Assembly (NCBI GenBank): GCA_934454035.1
Contig: CAKSFY010000047.1
Coordinates: 1 to 15,085 of the forward strand
Direction of reading: 5' to 3'
DNA: 15,085 nucleotides
DNA from: an uncultured Clostridia bacterium
Lineage (GTDB): Bacteria > Bacillota > Clostridia > UBA1381
The position numbers and the translations under genes were made by a program. A model generated the notes under the pieces. That model searched no databases. It was not told the DNA's origin and was given only the letters and a program-made list of their open reading frames with translations. Positions 6,243 to 13,954 of this stretch are shown piece after piece. The first letter of the stretch is position 1; each line of letters opens with the position of its first letter.

Positions 6243-7742
6243 TTAAAAATCTATATCCTCGGTTCCGTCAAACTCTGTTTTAGCATCGGATTTCGTAAGT
6301 TTTTGTCCGTTTACAAAAATGTTTGATATTTCTATATCGTGATATTTGACATCGCAAAAAGATTTGACCCTAATCGGAATAATAGGCTTTCCGTTCTCAA
6401 GCGGCATTCCATTGTCATAATATACATTAATATTATTAATTTTTACATTCCGAATCATTCTCGGAGTCAGTCCGCTCATATTAACCTCTGTCATTTCCGG
6501 CATTCCCCACAGCTTGCGATTTTCCGGACTGCGATAAAGAAAATTCATTATTGACACAAGCGCCGGAATTGCAATCGTATCTTTTTTTACATATGTCATT
6601 TCGTCTGTTCCCTGGTACTGATCCTGAGTGTCAAAGCTATTGTATTCAACATTTATATTTTCAAATGTCACATCCGATATTTCGGCACAATCTCCGTTTG
6701 CAATATCAAGCGCCACACCGCCGGCTCTTAATAAATCACAGTTTTTAAAACTTATATTTTTATATTCGCGGCAGGTGGTTTCTATACCGACTTCGCAGCA
6801 TTTACCCCAATCGCACCACATTGTACAGCCGTCAATGTGAATATTTTCATTATTGATATGATTGTATCTGTCAATCCCCTTAATTGTTATCGTATCGTCA
6901 AACGAATGAATAAAAGAATTATTTATGAAAATATTCCGACAGTTCACAATATCGATTCCGTCGGTATTATAACGCCATTGACCGAATATTTTTATATCAT
7001 TTACAACGACATTTTCGCAAGCAAACAGATTCAGACACCAAATGGCGGAATTTTTCATTCCGATACCTTCGATTTTTACGTTGCTGCATTCGTAAAATTT
7101 TAAATTGCCGTTTGTATACGCCTCATAACAATGCTTGTTTGTTCTTTCTTCGTTTCCGTCATCCAAAACTCCGTTGCCGAAAATATGAATATTATCCGCA
7201 TTTTCCGCATAAATGCAGCCCATAACAAGTGCGTCTTTGTCGATATAAACACTTTCATTGCTTTTTAAAGTAATTTTTCCCGGGAAGTGAATACCTGACC
7301 CGAAATAATATGTTACTTCATTTTCCGCAGGTGCACTTATCGGCTTACTGTTAAATATGTAAAGTAAGTGATGATAGCTGCCGCATTCAAGTACAAATTT
7401 ACCGTTTTCCTTAAGCCTGAATTTGATTTTTCCGTCATCTGCGGTATGTGATATTCCCTTCGAAAAAGGTTTTATTAAAACATTATCATATTTAAGATTT
7501 GAGATAACCTCTATTTCTATTTCCTCATCGCTTACAATATTTACATAAGATACGAGCTCGGTCTGGTCAATCTGTCTTTGAAAACCTGTCCATACTCTGT
7601 TAAAAGGATATGCCGAAATACGGCAGGTGTACACCGGAATTTCTTCTCCGTTTACAAATACTCTGTAATCCTCCGAAATCGGTTCCTCATATTTAAAATA
7701 TGATTTTGTATAATGATGTTCAAATTTTGAATAACTGTACAT
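6243..7742 (-). CDS. GH28-like right-handed beta-helix glycoside hydrolase, cytoplasmic
   Basis: 499 residues. An N-terminal beta-rich domain (about 1-135) precedes a right-handed beta-helix (about 145-480) with many N-I-x-I-x-N/D-G coil repeats. Two GH28 (polygalacturonase) signatures are present: NTDGID (259-264) and FDDTITIKG (281-289), which carry the catalytic aspartates in that family. The usual GHG histidine motif is missing; the equivalent stretch reads GKCCEVGIET (313-322). This resembles an uncharacterised group with a conserved G-x-E-T, so the substrate may not be polygalacturonate; a GH49-like alternative is possible. No signal peptide, so it would act on imported oligosaccharides. 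Start: ATG 7742 with AAGGAGG 8 nt upstream. No good -35 was found, consistent with an activator. Divergent from an AraC-family gene. Confidence 0.8.
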   Translation of the reverse strand: MYSYSKFEHHYTKSYFKYEEPISEDYRVFVNGEEIPVYTCRISAYPFNRVWTGFQRQIDQTELVSYVNIVSDEEIEIEVISNLKYDNVLIKPFSKGISHTADDGKIKFRLKENGKFVLECGSYHHLLYIFNSKPISAPAENEVTYYFGSGIHFPGKITLKSNESVYIDKDALVMGCIYAENADNIHIFGNGVLDDGNEERTNKHCYEAYTNGNLKFYECSNVKIEGIGMKNSAIWCLNLFACENVVVNDIKIFGQWRYNTDGIDIVNCRNIFINNSFIHSFDDTITIKGIDRYNHINNENIHIDGCTMWCDWGKCCEVGIETTCREYKNISFKNCDLLRAGGVALDIANGDCAEISDVTFENINVEYNSFDTQDQYQGTDEMTYVKKDTIAIPALVSIMNFLYRSPENRKLWGMPEMTEVNMSGLTPRMIRNVKINNINVYYDNGMPLENGKPIIPIRVKSFCDVKYHDIEISNIFVNGQKLTKSDAKTEFDGTEDIDF

Positions 7743-7791
7743 AATTCATTCCTCCTTCGTATATAATAACACAATTTTATATATATTTCTA

Positions 7792-7821
7792 TTGACTTTT
7801 AGACAAAAAATGTTGTATAAT
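7792..7821 (+). promoter_or_regulatory. Promoter of the AraC-family gene
   Basis: TTGACT (7792-7797), 18-nt spacer, TATAAT (7816-7821), 22 nt before the ATG at 7844. It lies in a roughly 100-nt divergent intergenic region that also must hold the promoter of the GH28-like gene; no operator pair could be identified there. Confidence 0.75.
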
Positions 7822-7843
7822 CGTCATATAGGATGTGACGAAA

Positions 7844-8659
7844 ATGAATGATAAAATTTTCACTTTAAATGCAACATCACCGATTGATTTTTTTATTCAA
7901 TATTCGGCTCTTACCCCGCAAACCCATGTTATCGGAATAGATGCACATATGCATGACAAATGTGAAATATATATAAATCTCACATGAGATATTTCATTTA
8001 TGGTAGAGGGAAATATTTATCAGGTCAAACGCGGCAGCGCAATAATTACCAAGCCGGGTGAGTGGCATCACTGCATATATAACAGCGAAGATGAACATAA
8101 GCTGTTCTGGATATTGTTTTCTCCTGAGGGCAATGAGAGATTGTTTACTAAATTTTTAGAACGAAAAAGCGGAGAAAACAATCTTATCTGCCTGAGTGAA
8201 AAAAACAGCGAAGCTCTGATAGAAATATGCCGCAAATTGCTTCATAGCCCTCTTTCCGAAGTAAAAAAATACATGCTCTTTTTTGAATTGATAAGCTATA
8301 TAGAGGACGCAAGCGACACTGCCCCAACAGGCAACATTCCATGCGATGTAAAAGACGCAATTTCATTTATCAATAATAATATTTCCTCCAAAATAACCAT
8401 CAACCAGCTTGCCGCACATTCGCTTGTGAGTATAAAAACCCTTGAAAGACATTTTATACAATATTTGAAAATGTCTCCTGCCGATTATACCAGGTACAAA
8501 AAACTTATAACAAGTGCGGAAATGCTTCAAAGCGGAAAAAGTGTTACTGAATCAGCAATGGACTGCGGATTTTGCGATACTTCCAATTTTATATGTAATT
8601 TCAAAAAATATTTTAAAATGACCCCTCTTGAATACAAAAAGAAAATATCGGATGGCTGA
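7844..8659 (+). pseudogene. AraC-family regulator with an in-frame TGA stop at codon 48
   Basis: From ATG 7844 a single frame of 271 amino-acid-equivalent codons encodes a complete AraC-type activator, broken only by TGA at 7985-7987. Before the stop: a cupin N-terminus with HMHDKCEIYINL. After it: DISFMVEGNIY, then KPGEWHHCIY, a helical linker, and two C-terminal helix-turn-helix units (ITINQLAAHSLVSIKTLERHF and VTESAMDCGFCDTSNF). Homologues normally have Gly-Asp where this has stop-Asp, so one G-to-T change of GGA would explain it. Restart at ATG 8000 would give 219 residues with the DNA-binding domain but without the sugar-sensing histidines, and no ribosome site precedes it. Other genes here end in TGA, so general recoding is unlikely. 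It probably controlled the divergent GH28-like gene. Confidence 0.85.
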
Positions 8660-8674
8660 CCATCCGATATTTTC
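8641..8674. terminator. Bidirectional terminator embedded in two convergent gene ends
   Basis: Perfect 15-bp arms (8641-8655 and 8660-8674) around a CTGA loop. The loop includes the AraC gene's TGA stop, and the far arm touches the stop codon of the opposing peptidase gene. AT-rich arm ends give T-rich tracts in both directions. Confidence 0.8.
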
Positions 8675-9308
8675 AGTTAAAAATTCCTGTCCTGTCCAAA
8701 ATAACAAATATCCTGAGCATTTCATATGTCAGACTAAGTCTGCCCCCGTCCTGACCTTTTAAAAAGCCTTTATCAACCATTGTCTGTATTGTCGGTCTTG
8801 CCCATTCCGGCATATTTTCGTCAATATAATCATAAATCATAGGATTCTCAAGTTTATTGACTCTGTCGGCAAGTCTGTCAATCACTTCTTTATAATAATC
8901 AAATTCTTTTCTTTCTTCTTCATTCATACCGCCTTCACTCCAATCCTCCGACACTTCAAAATGCGTTATATCTTTATTTTTCCAGTTTCCTCCCCATATA
9001 ATACCGAGAGATTCTGCCACTTTTCCGCACTCATAGAAAAATCCCGTATCGGAATACTCTTTCCCCTTTATATCCTGACATATATCCCATGCACGTCTTG
9101 CAGTATGGCGGCTGTTTTTTGTCCAAGTTACAATATTACCGGGTTCACTTCTTCCCTGCTCATACAGTTTATCCTGCCTTTCCTGAGTTCTGTAGGTCTC
9201 GGTAATTCTGACCTTTAGGTCTTTTTCTTTACATTTTTTAAGAAAAAGCCTGCACGCCGCCTGCGCGTTCGGCAAAAGAGAGGATATATCCTTTATTATC
9301 TCACTCAT
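8673..9308 (-). CDS. M15-family peptidase, endolysin-like (L-Ala-D-Glu or D-Ala-D-Ala peptidase)
   Basis: 211 residues. The N-terminal catalytic domain (about 1-122) belongs to the zinc peptidases of the VanY/CwlK/phage endolysin group, which cut peptidoglycan peptides. Zinc ligands are visible as H68 and D75 in SRHTARRAWD (66-75) and H116 in DITHFE (113-118). The usual motif is SxHxxGxAxD; here the Gly is Arg71, a notable substitution. After a charged coiled coil (about 128-153), the C-terminal segment EWARPTIQTMVDKGFLKG (168-185) and LRIFVILDRTG match the tail found on many clostridial phage lysins. No signal peptide, so export would need a holin or lysis. Start ATG 9308 is used: GGAGG lies 11 nt upstream, and the longer frame would add a hydrophobic leader overlapping the rbgA terminator. 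No convincing own promoter. Confidence 0.85.
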   Translation of the reverse strand: MSEIIKDISSLLPNAQAACRLFLKKCKEKDLKVRITETYRTQERQDKLYEQGRSEPGNIVTWTKNSRHTARRAWDICQDIKGKEYSDTGFFYECGKVAESLGIIWGGNWKNKDITHFEVSEDWSEGGMNEEERKEFDYYKEVIDRLADRVNKLENPMIYDYIDENMPEWARPTIQTMVDKGFLKGQDGGRLSLTYEMLRIFVILDRTGIFN

Positions 9309-9348
9309 AAAAAAGTTCACCTCCCATACCAGAATATGCATAACCAAT

Positions 9349-9376
9349 AAAAAAAGTGAGAGCACAAAGCCCTCAC
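9349..9376 (-). terminator. Terminator of the apeA-like/HD/rbgA operon
   Basis: On the minus strand GTGAGGGC pairs with GCTCTCAC (one G-U) around a 5-nt loop and is followed by seven T residues. It sits 4 nt after the rbgA stop codon. Confidence 0.88.
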
Positions 9377-9380
9377 ATTT

Positions 9381-10232
9381 TTACGGTCGTTCAAGCGATA
9401 TGTTACCTATTCTGCAAGCCCTGAATTCATCTATTACCAAATTTGCGGCTCTTTCTGAGTCAATCTCGCCGCCCGAGATTATACAGCCCCGTTTTCTGCC
9501 GATTTTGTCCAAAATTTCATACCCTTCATCTTTTTCCGAAAAATCTATTTTATATCTTTGTTTAAGCAAATCCGGATAAAAAATTTTCAGATAATCCAAA
9601 AGCGAATAGGATAAAAGCTCAATATTCATTATTTCATCCTTTATTGCTCCGGTAAAAGCAAGATTTTCTGCAACATTTTTATCCTCTATTTTCGGCGGTA
9701 ATATACCCGGAGTGTCTAAAAGTTCAATTTCATTCTTCAGCCTAAGCCATTGCTTGCCTCTTGTTACACCCGGTCTGTCACCCGTTTTGGCGCTTGCCTT
9801 TCCGACAAGACGATTCACCAGTGTTGATTTTCCTGCATTCGGTATGCCGACCATCATGATTTTTACTGTTCTCGTTAATCCTTTTGCCTTTTCGCGCTCT
9901 ATCCTTTCACTTATGAGCTCGCGTGCGGCAGAAGATATGTTTGATATGCCCATTCCGGTTGTGCAGCTTATGGGAATTACCTTTACTCCCTTTGATTTAT
10001 ACCAATCCAGCCAAAGTTTTGTAACATTTTTATCTGCCAAATCGCTTTTGTTAAGCACAATCAATCTCGGTTTTTTCCCGAGGATATCGTCAAAGCTCGG
10101 ATTTCTTGACGAATATGGAATCCTGGCATCGGTAATCTCAACAACAACATCAACAAGCTTTAAGTTACTTTCAATAAGTCTCCTGGTTTTTGCCATATGT
10201 CCCGGATACCAGTTAATATTATCATTGTTCAA
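9381..10232 (-). CDS. rbgA: Ribosome biogenesis GTPase RbgA (YlqF)
   Basis: Circularly permuted GTPase needed for late assembly of the 50S subunit. The motif order is G4 NKSD (61-64), then G1 GIPNAGKS (129-136), then G3 DTPG (173-176), the permuted order diagnostic of the YlqF/YawG group. The N-terminal NWYPGHMAK (7-15) is the RbgA signature, and the C-terminal helical domain (about 190-283) matches the rRNA-contacting part. Length 283 is normal. The start is TTG at 10232: an in-frame stop precedes it and the only nearby ATG (10225) is out of frame. AAGGA and GAGAAG lie just upstream. It follows the HD-domain gene by 17 nt, so it is the last gene of a three-gene operon. Confidence 0.95.
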   Translation of the reverse strand: MNNDNINWYPGHMAKTRRLIESNLKLVDVVVEITDARIPYSSRNPSFDDILGKKPRLIVLNKSDLADKNVTKLWLDWYKSKGVKVIPISCTTGMGISNISSAARELISERIEREKAKGLTRTVKIMMVGIPNAGKSTLVNRLVGKASAKTGDRPGVTRGKQWLRLKNEIELLDTPGILPPKIEDKNVAENLAFTGAIKDEIMNIELLSYSLLDYLKIFYPDLLKQRYKIDFSEKDEGYEILDKIGRKRGCIISGGEIDSERAANLVIDEFRACRIGNISLERP

Positions 10233-10249
10233 TTCTTCTCATTCCTTTA

Positions 10250-10849
10250 TTAATAATATATGCATTTTTCTATCCCCGGCAAAAGCGAGTAGACCGATTT
10301 GCCTGCCAGCAGATCAAAGTATTCTTTAAATTGAATTGTCTTATTCCAGCGTTCGACAGTAAACGGAAATGCTCCGTATCTCCTGGTTGTATCAACAAAT
10401 CGCTTTTCCAAAATACAGAATCCGTCTGCACCGGCAAGCGAGTCGCACAGTATTATAAGCTTGTCATAATCGTTATATTCTATCATATTCAAATAATTGT
10501 CTATAAAACAATACCGCTCTTTGCTTATATCCTTTTTCCCGATATCGGCTTCAATATCCTGTGTCGGAAAGGAATGTGTCAGACAAATCCGTGCCGCTTC
10601 ATTCCATCCGTTTTGCATGCAGTAATCATACCCGTCAATAATATGCCGCATTGAAGTTACGCCGTACCTCCTGCCGATATCATGCAAAAGTCCGCACACA
10701 TACGCTTTTTCACTATCAAGTCCGCAGCATGTATCAGCAATAAACTCCGCAGCCTGCGCAACATTATATGAATGTTTTGTCCATGCTCCGGGATTCATAC
10801 TGCCTGCAAGCTCTAATTCCCGAATTGCCCTGTCTCTGTCCGGAAACAT
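10250..10849 (-). CDS. HD-domain phosphohydrolase of unknown substrate
   Basis: 199 residues with the H...HD...D metal-binding pattern: H26 in TKHS, H56-D57 in LLHDIGRR, H92 region in CLTHSFP, and a later Asp in ILCDSLAG. HD proteins hydrolyse phosphate esters, often nucleotides, using bound divalent metal. The pattern resembles YqeK-like proteins in general, but the sequence around the motifs is different enough that I do not assign Ap4A hydrolysis. Soluble; no signal peptide. ATG 10849 has GAGGTG 5 nt or so upstream. It lies 21 nt after the aminopeptidase gene and 17 nt before rbgA on the same strand, so co-transcription is likely, though the three functions have no evident pathway in common. 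Confidence 0.85.
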   Translation of the reverse strand: MFPDRDRAIRELELAGSMNPGAWTKHSYNVAQAAEFIADTCCGLDSEKAYVCGLLHDIGRRYGVTSMRHIIDGYDYCMQNGWNEAARICLTHSFPTQDIEADIGKKDISKERYCFIDNYLNMIEYNDYDKLIILCDSLAGADGFCILEKRFVDTTRRYGAFPFTVERWNKTIQFKEYFDLLAGKSVYSLLPGIEKCIYY

Positions 10850-10870
10850 ATGCCCACCTCACTTTATATT

Positions 10871-12274
10871 TTATCTGTTTTTATAAAAAGCGAGATATGA
10901 TTTATATGCCATATAAATATCTCCTTTTGCGGTTATTTCAAAAGGTGAATGCATACTGAGAACCGGTACTCCGCAGTCTATAACATCCATATTAAGATTT
11001 GCGATATACATAGCAATTGTTCCGCCGCCGCCTTGGTCAACCTTTCCCAGCTCACATGTTTGCCAGATAACATTTTCTTTGTCAAAAATTCTTGTAACCT
11101 CCGATACAAATTCAGCGGATGCATCGCTTGCGCCGGATTTTCCTCTTGAACCGGTATATTTCATCAAAACCATTCCGCGTCCGGCAAAAGCAGAGTTTTG
11201 TTTTTCCGAAACTTGTTCATAGTTCGGATCAACGGCAGCTCCGACATCCGAAGAAAGACACGCTGAATTTCTGATTACCCGATTGAGTGCCGTAACAGTG
11301 CAGCTGCCGCTTTCCTTTTCAAGCATCTCCGCTACTGTCATCTCAAAAAATGACGAAAGCATACCGGTATTGCCGACAGAACCGATTTCCTCTTTGTCAA
11401 CAAGCAGGCAAACAGCGGTTTTTTTCGGAGTTTTTGTATTCAATATGCTCTCAAGTGCCGTAAATGCACAAACTCTGTCATCCTGTCCGTATGCGCCGAC
11501 AAAGCTCTCGTCAAAGCCTACATTACGTGCTTTAAATGCAGGAACAGCCTCAAGCTCGGCTGACAAAAAGTCTTTTTCCGAAATTCCGTAAACTGTATTT
11601 AAAATGCTTAGAATTTTCATTTTTACTTTGTCGGAAACATCGTCCGAAACCGGAATTCCGCCCACTAGAATGTTAAGCGCCTCTCCGTCTATTCCCTCCG
11701 AAAGCTTTTTTGACATCTGATCCTTTGCCAAATGCGGCAGCAAATCCGTTACACAAAATACGGGGTCGAAATCCTTTTCGCCTATTGTAATTTCCTTTTT
11801 TTCTCCGTCTCTTGTCATCACTACACCGTGAAGTGAAAGCGGAATTGCAGTCCACTGATATTTTTTTATTCCGCCGTAATAATGTGTTTTAAACAGCGCC
11901 TGTCCGCAATTTTCATACAAAGGATTTTGTTTTAAATCAAGGCGCGGCGAATCAATATGAGCGCCGACTATATTTAATCCGCTCTCCATATTCTCCTCAC
12001 CGATTACGGCAAGCAGTATATTTTTTTCGCGGTTGATTGCATATACTCTGTCACCGGGCTTTAATTCCTTATGTTCTTCAAGTCTCGAAAAGCCGTTTTC
12101 CAAAGCAGCTTTTTCAGCTTCTTTAACGCATTCTCTTTCGGTTTTGCCCAAATCAAGAAAGACTTTGTATCTTTCACACAAATCAATCATTTCCTTAGTT
12201 TGTTCGGAATTTAATTCATCATAAACACACTTGGTCTTATAAGTCATTTTTTTGTAAAATTCTTTATCGGTCAT
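10871..12274 (-). CDS. M18-family aminopeptidase
   Basis: 467 residues, cytosolic di-zinc exopeptidase that removes N-terminal residues, usually acidic ones, from peptides. Metal and catalytic residues are visible in order: GAHIDSPRLDLK (104-115) with H106 and D108, YGQDDRVCAF (262-271) with bridging D265/D266, the catalytic pair in DKEEIGS (E295-E296), a ligand in SSDVGAAVDP (341-350), and the final histidine in SMHSPFE (H442). The length matches bacterial M18 enzymes. ATG 12274 has AAGGA 10 nt upstream; an earlier ATG at 12284 is out of frame and opens only a six-codon frame. First gene of the operon with the HD-domain gene and rbgA. It is divergent from the DNA glycosylase gene. Confidence 0.93.
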   Translation of the reverse strand: MTDKEFYKKMTYKTKCVYDELNSEQTKEMIDLCERYKVFLDLGKTERECVKEAEKAALENGFSRLEEHKELKPGDRVYAINREKNILLAVIGEENMESGLNIVGAHIDSPRLDLKQNPLYENCGQALFKTHYYGGIKKYQWTAIPLSLHGVVMTRDGEKKEITIGEKDFDPVFCVTDLLPHLAKDQMSKKLSEGIDGEALNILVGGIPVSDDVSDKVKMKILSILNTVYGISEKDFLSAELEAVPAFKARNVGFDESFVGAYGQDDRVCAFTALESILNTKTPKKTAVCLLVDKEEIGSVGNTGMLSSFFEMTVAEMLEKESGSCTVTALNRVIRNSACLSSDVGAAVDPNYEQVSEKQNSAFAGRGMVLMKYTGSRGKSGASDASAEFVSEVTRIFDKENVIWQTCELGKVDQGGGGTIAMYIANLNMDVIDCGVPVLSMHSPFEITAKGDIYMAYKSYLAFYKNR

Positions 12275-12305
12275 TTTTTGTCATTCCTTTCACAAATATG
12301 TATAT

Positions 12306-12335
12306 AGTATATCACAAACTCACGGATTAAGTCTA
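12306..12335 (-). promoter_or_regulatory. Promoter of the aminopeptidase-HD-rbgA operon
   Basis: On the minus strand TAGACT (12330-12335), 18-nt spacer, then TATACT (12306-12311), about 32 nt before the ATG. The -10 is good and the -35 moderate. Confidence 0.6.
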
Positions 12336-12363
12336 CGATTTTTACAAATTTTTTATTTTTTTG

Positions 12364-12392
12364 TTGATATAGACCAATTAATGTGGTATAAT
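12364..12392 (+). promoter_or_regulatory. Promoter of the DNA glycosylase gene
   Basis: TTGATA (12364-12369), 17-nt spacer, perfect TATAAT (12387-12392). The transcription start expected 6-7 nt further on would fall at about 12399, only about 3 nt before the ATG at 12402, suggesting a leaderless or near-leaderless transcript. Confidence 0.78.
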
Positions 12393-12401
12393 AAATCTGT
12401 T

Positions 12402-13271
12402 ATGAAGATTTTATATAAAAATAACAATTTAACAATTACGGATGTAACTGATTTTAAATTATCCGATATATTCGACTGCGGTCAATGCTTCAGATGGAAC
12501 AAACAAGAGGACGGAAGCTATACCGGTATTGCAGGCGGAAAAGCATTAAAAATCGCCCAGACAGACTCTGAAATTACCTTATATGATACCTCGGAGGAGG
12601 ATTTTAAAAATTTTTGGTATGATTATTTTGATTTGGGAAGAAATTATTCCGATGTTAGAAGTTCGTTAAAAAGCGACAGTACACTAAAAAATGCATTTGA
12701 TTACGGCTCGGGCATACGGATTCTTCACCAGCAGTTATGGGAATGTATTGTTTCTTTTATTATATCCGCTTCAAACAATATACCGAGAATAAAAAAAATA
12801 GTCGAGCTTTTTTGCCGTAATTTCGGTGAAGCGACAGAATATATGGGAAATGTATACTATTCATTTCCGACTCCCGAAAAAACCGCTTCTCTTTCTTTGG
12901 AGGATTTGCAGATAATAAGGGCAGGCTTTCGGGATAAATATATTTTGGATGCCGCAAAAAAGTTTATATCCGATAATGACTTTAAAAAGATTTCCGAAAT
13001 GTCGTCGTCAGACGCAAAAAAAGTCTTAATGCATATAAACGGTGTCGGAAACAAGGTTGCTGATTGCGTGCTTTTGTTCGGGCTCGGGAAATACGACTGC
13101 TTTCCCGTTGATGTATGGATGAAAAGGATAATGGAATATTGTTATTTTGAAGGTAATCCGCAAAGCATAAAAACCATTTCGGATTATGCTGCCGAGCACT
13201 TTGGCGAACTCGGAGGGTTTGCCCAGCAATATTTGTTCTTTTACGCAAGAGAGAATAAAATAGGTACATAA
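12402..13271 (+). CDS. ogg: 8-oxoguanine DNA glycosylase/AP lyase, OGG1 type
   Basis: Base-excision repair enzyme that removes oxidised guanine; 289 residues. The N-terminal OGG domain shows FDCGQCFRWN (24-33). The helix-hairpin-helix-GPD motif INGVGNKVADC (212-222) carries the catalytic Lys218, and FPVDVWMKR (234-242) carries the catalytic Asp237. Clostridial enzymes of this type have this architecture. The frame also has an ATG at 12381, but that codon lies in the promoter spacer and its extra seven residues are not family-like. ATG 12402 begins MKILYKNNN like homologues. No Shine-Dalgarno sequence precedes it. The next gene starts 13 nt after the TAA stop with its own ribosome site, so the two are probably co-transcribed. 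Confidence 0.92.
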   Translation: MKILYKNNNLTITDVTDFKLSDIFDCGQCFRWNKQEDGSYTGIAGGKALKIAQTDSEITLYDTSEEDFKNFWYDYFDLGRNYSDVRSSLKSDSTLKNAFDYGSGIRILHQQLWECIVSFIISASNNIPRIKKIVELFCRNFGEATEYMGNVYYSFPTPEKTASLSLEDLQIIRAGFRDKYILDAAKKFISDNDFKKISEMSSSDAKKVLMHINGVGNKVADCVLLFGLGKYDCFPVDVWMKRIMEYCYFEGNPQSIKTISDYAAEHFGELGGFAQQYLFFYARENKIGT

Positions 13272-13284
13272 ACGGAGTAGAAAA

Positions 13285-13878
13285 ATGATAGATAATCTTA
13301 ATCAATCGATTGCATACATATGTCCGGATTGTTCGGCGATTTCCGAACAAAGGCTTAATATTTTTGATTTTTCCGGCGGTTCGTTTACAATAAAATGCAC
13401 AGATAAAAAATGCCGCAAGGATATCGGCAGTATTTCATGTTATCATGATAAGTACAGAATTTCGATGTCTTGTGCTTTTTGTGATGAAGATCATGAATTT
13501 ATCATCAGCAAATCAAGCTTTTGGAACAGAGACTTTTTTGCATTTAAGTGTCCGAACACAAATTTTGACTTATTTTTTCTCGGGGATTCGGACAAAATAC
13601 AAAAAGCAATCAAAAAGCAGGAAGAAGATTTCGCCGAAATGGAAGAGGATTTTCCCGAAGATATATCGCTTATTTACGATATTCTGCTCAGACTGCAACA
13701 GCTCAGTGACAGCGGTTCAATAATATGCTCATGCGGAAACAAGGATATACTTCCCCTGCCGTGTGAGAACGGCATGATGTTGGTTTGCAACAAATGCGGT
13801 GCAAAAAAAATAATTCCGGCAACAGAAGATGAATTGGATGTTTTGATGGACACCGAATTTATAGAATTAAAAAAATAG
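13285..13878 (+). CDS. Cysteine-rich protein with zinc-ribbon-like motifs, unknown function
   Basis: 197 residues; family not recognised. It contains 13 cysteines, several in metal-binding spacing: CPDC (13-16), C38-x4-C43, C52 with H54, CAFC (63-66), C148-x-C150 and CNKC (168-171). The last two pairs form a plausible C-terminal zinc ribbon ending CGAKKIIPA, and the first four groups a second one. An acidic, helical stretch (about 104-140) connects them. No signal peptide or membrane helix. ATG 13285 has GGAG 8 nt upstream. It is 13 nt after ogg and 76 nt before the aldolase gene. The ribbons suggest binding to nucleic acid or a protein complex; an RNA-polymerase-like or chaperone-like role cannot be separated from the sequence. 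Confidence 0.8.
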   Translation: MIDNLNQSIAYICPDCSAISEQRLNIFDFSGGSFTIKCTDKKCRKDIGSISCYHDKYRISMSCAFCDEDHEFIISKSSFWNRDFFAFKCPNTNFDLFFLGDSDKIQKAIKKQEEDFAEMEEDFPEDISLIYDILLRLQQLSDSGSIICSCGNKDILPLPCENGMMLVCNKCGAKKIIPATEDELDVLMDTEFIELKK

Positions 13879-13954
13879 TTTAATATATGGCTTTTGCCAA
13901 TAATTAATAAACCGGGGTAACCCGAACAAAATTTACAAAAGGAGGAAATTAACT

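Noticed and set aside
7985..7987. UGA read as selenocysteine or as a sense codon in the AraC gene
   Set aside because: The expected residue is Gly, not Cys; no SECIS-like stem was apparent after it; and TGA is the normal stop of mcsA, the M15 peptidase, the exporter gene and the AraC gene itself.
8673..9308. Prophage region
   Set aside because: Only the lysin-like gene has phage character; neighbours are housekeeping genes and no holin, integrase or structural gene is present.
12381..12401. Upstream ATG as the start of the DNA glycosylase
   Set aside because: The codon falls in the spacer of a TTGATA-17-TATAAT promoter, and the seven added residues do not resemble family N-termini.
13879..13954. 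Dedicated promoter or riboswitch before fba
   Set aside because: Candidate AATAAT at 13899-13904 lacks a recognisable -35, and the only dyad (CGGG-GTAA-CCCG, 13913-13924) is too small to call.
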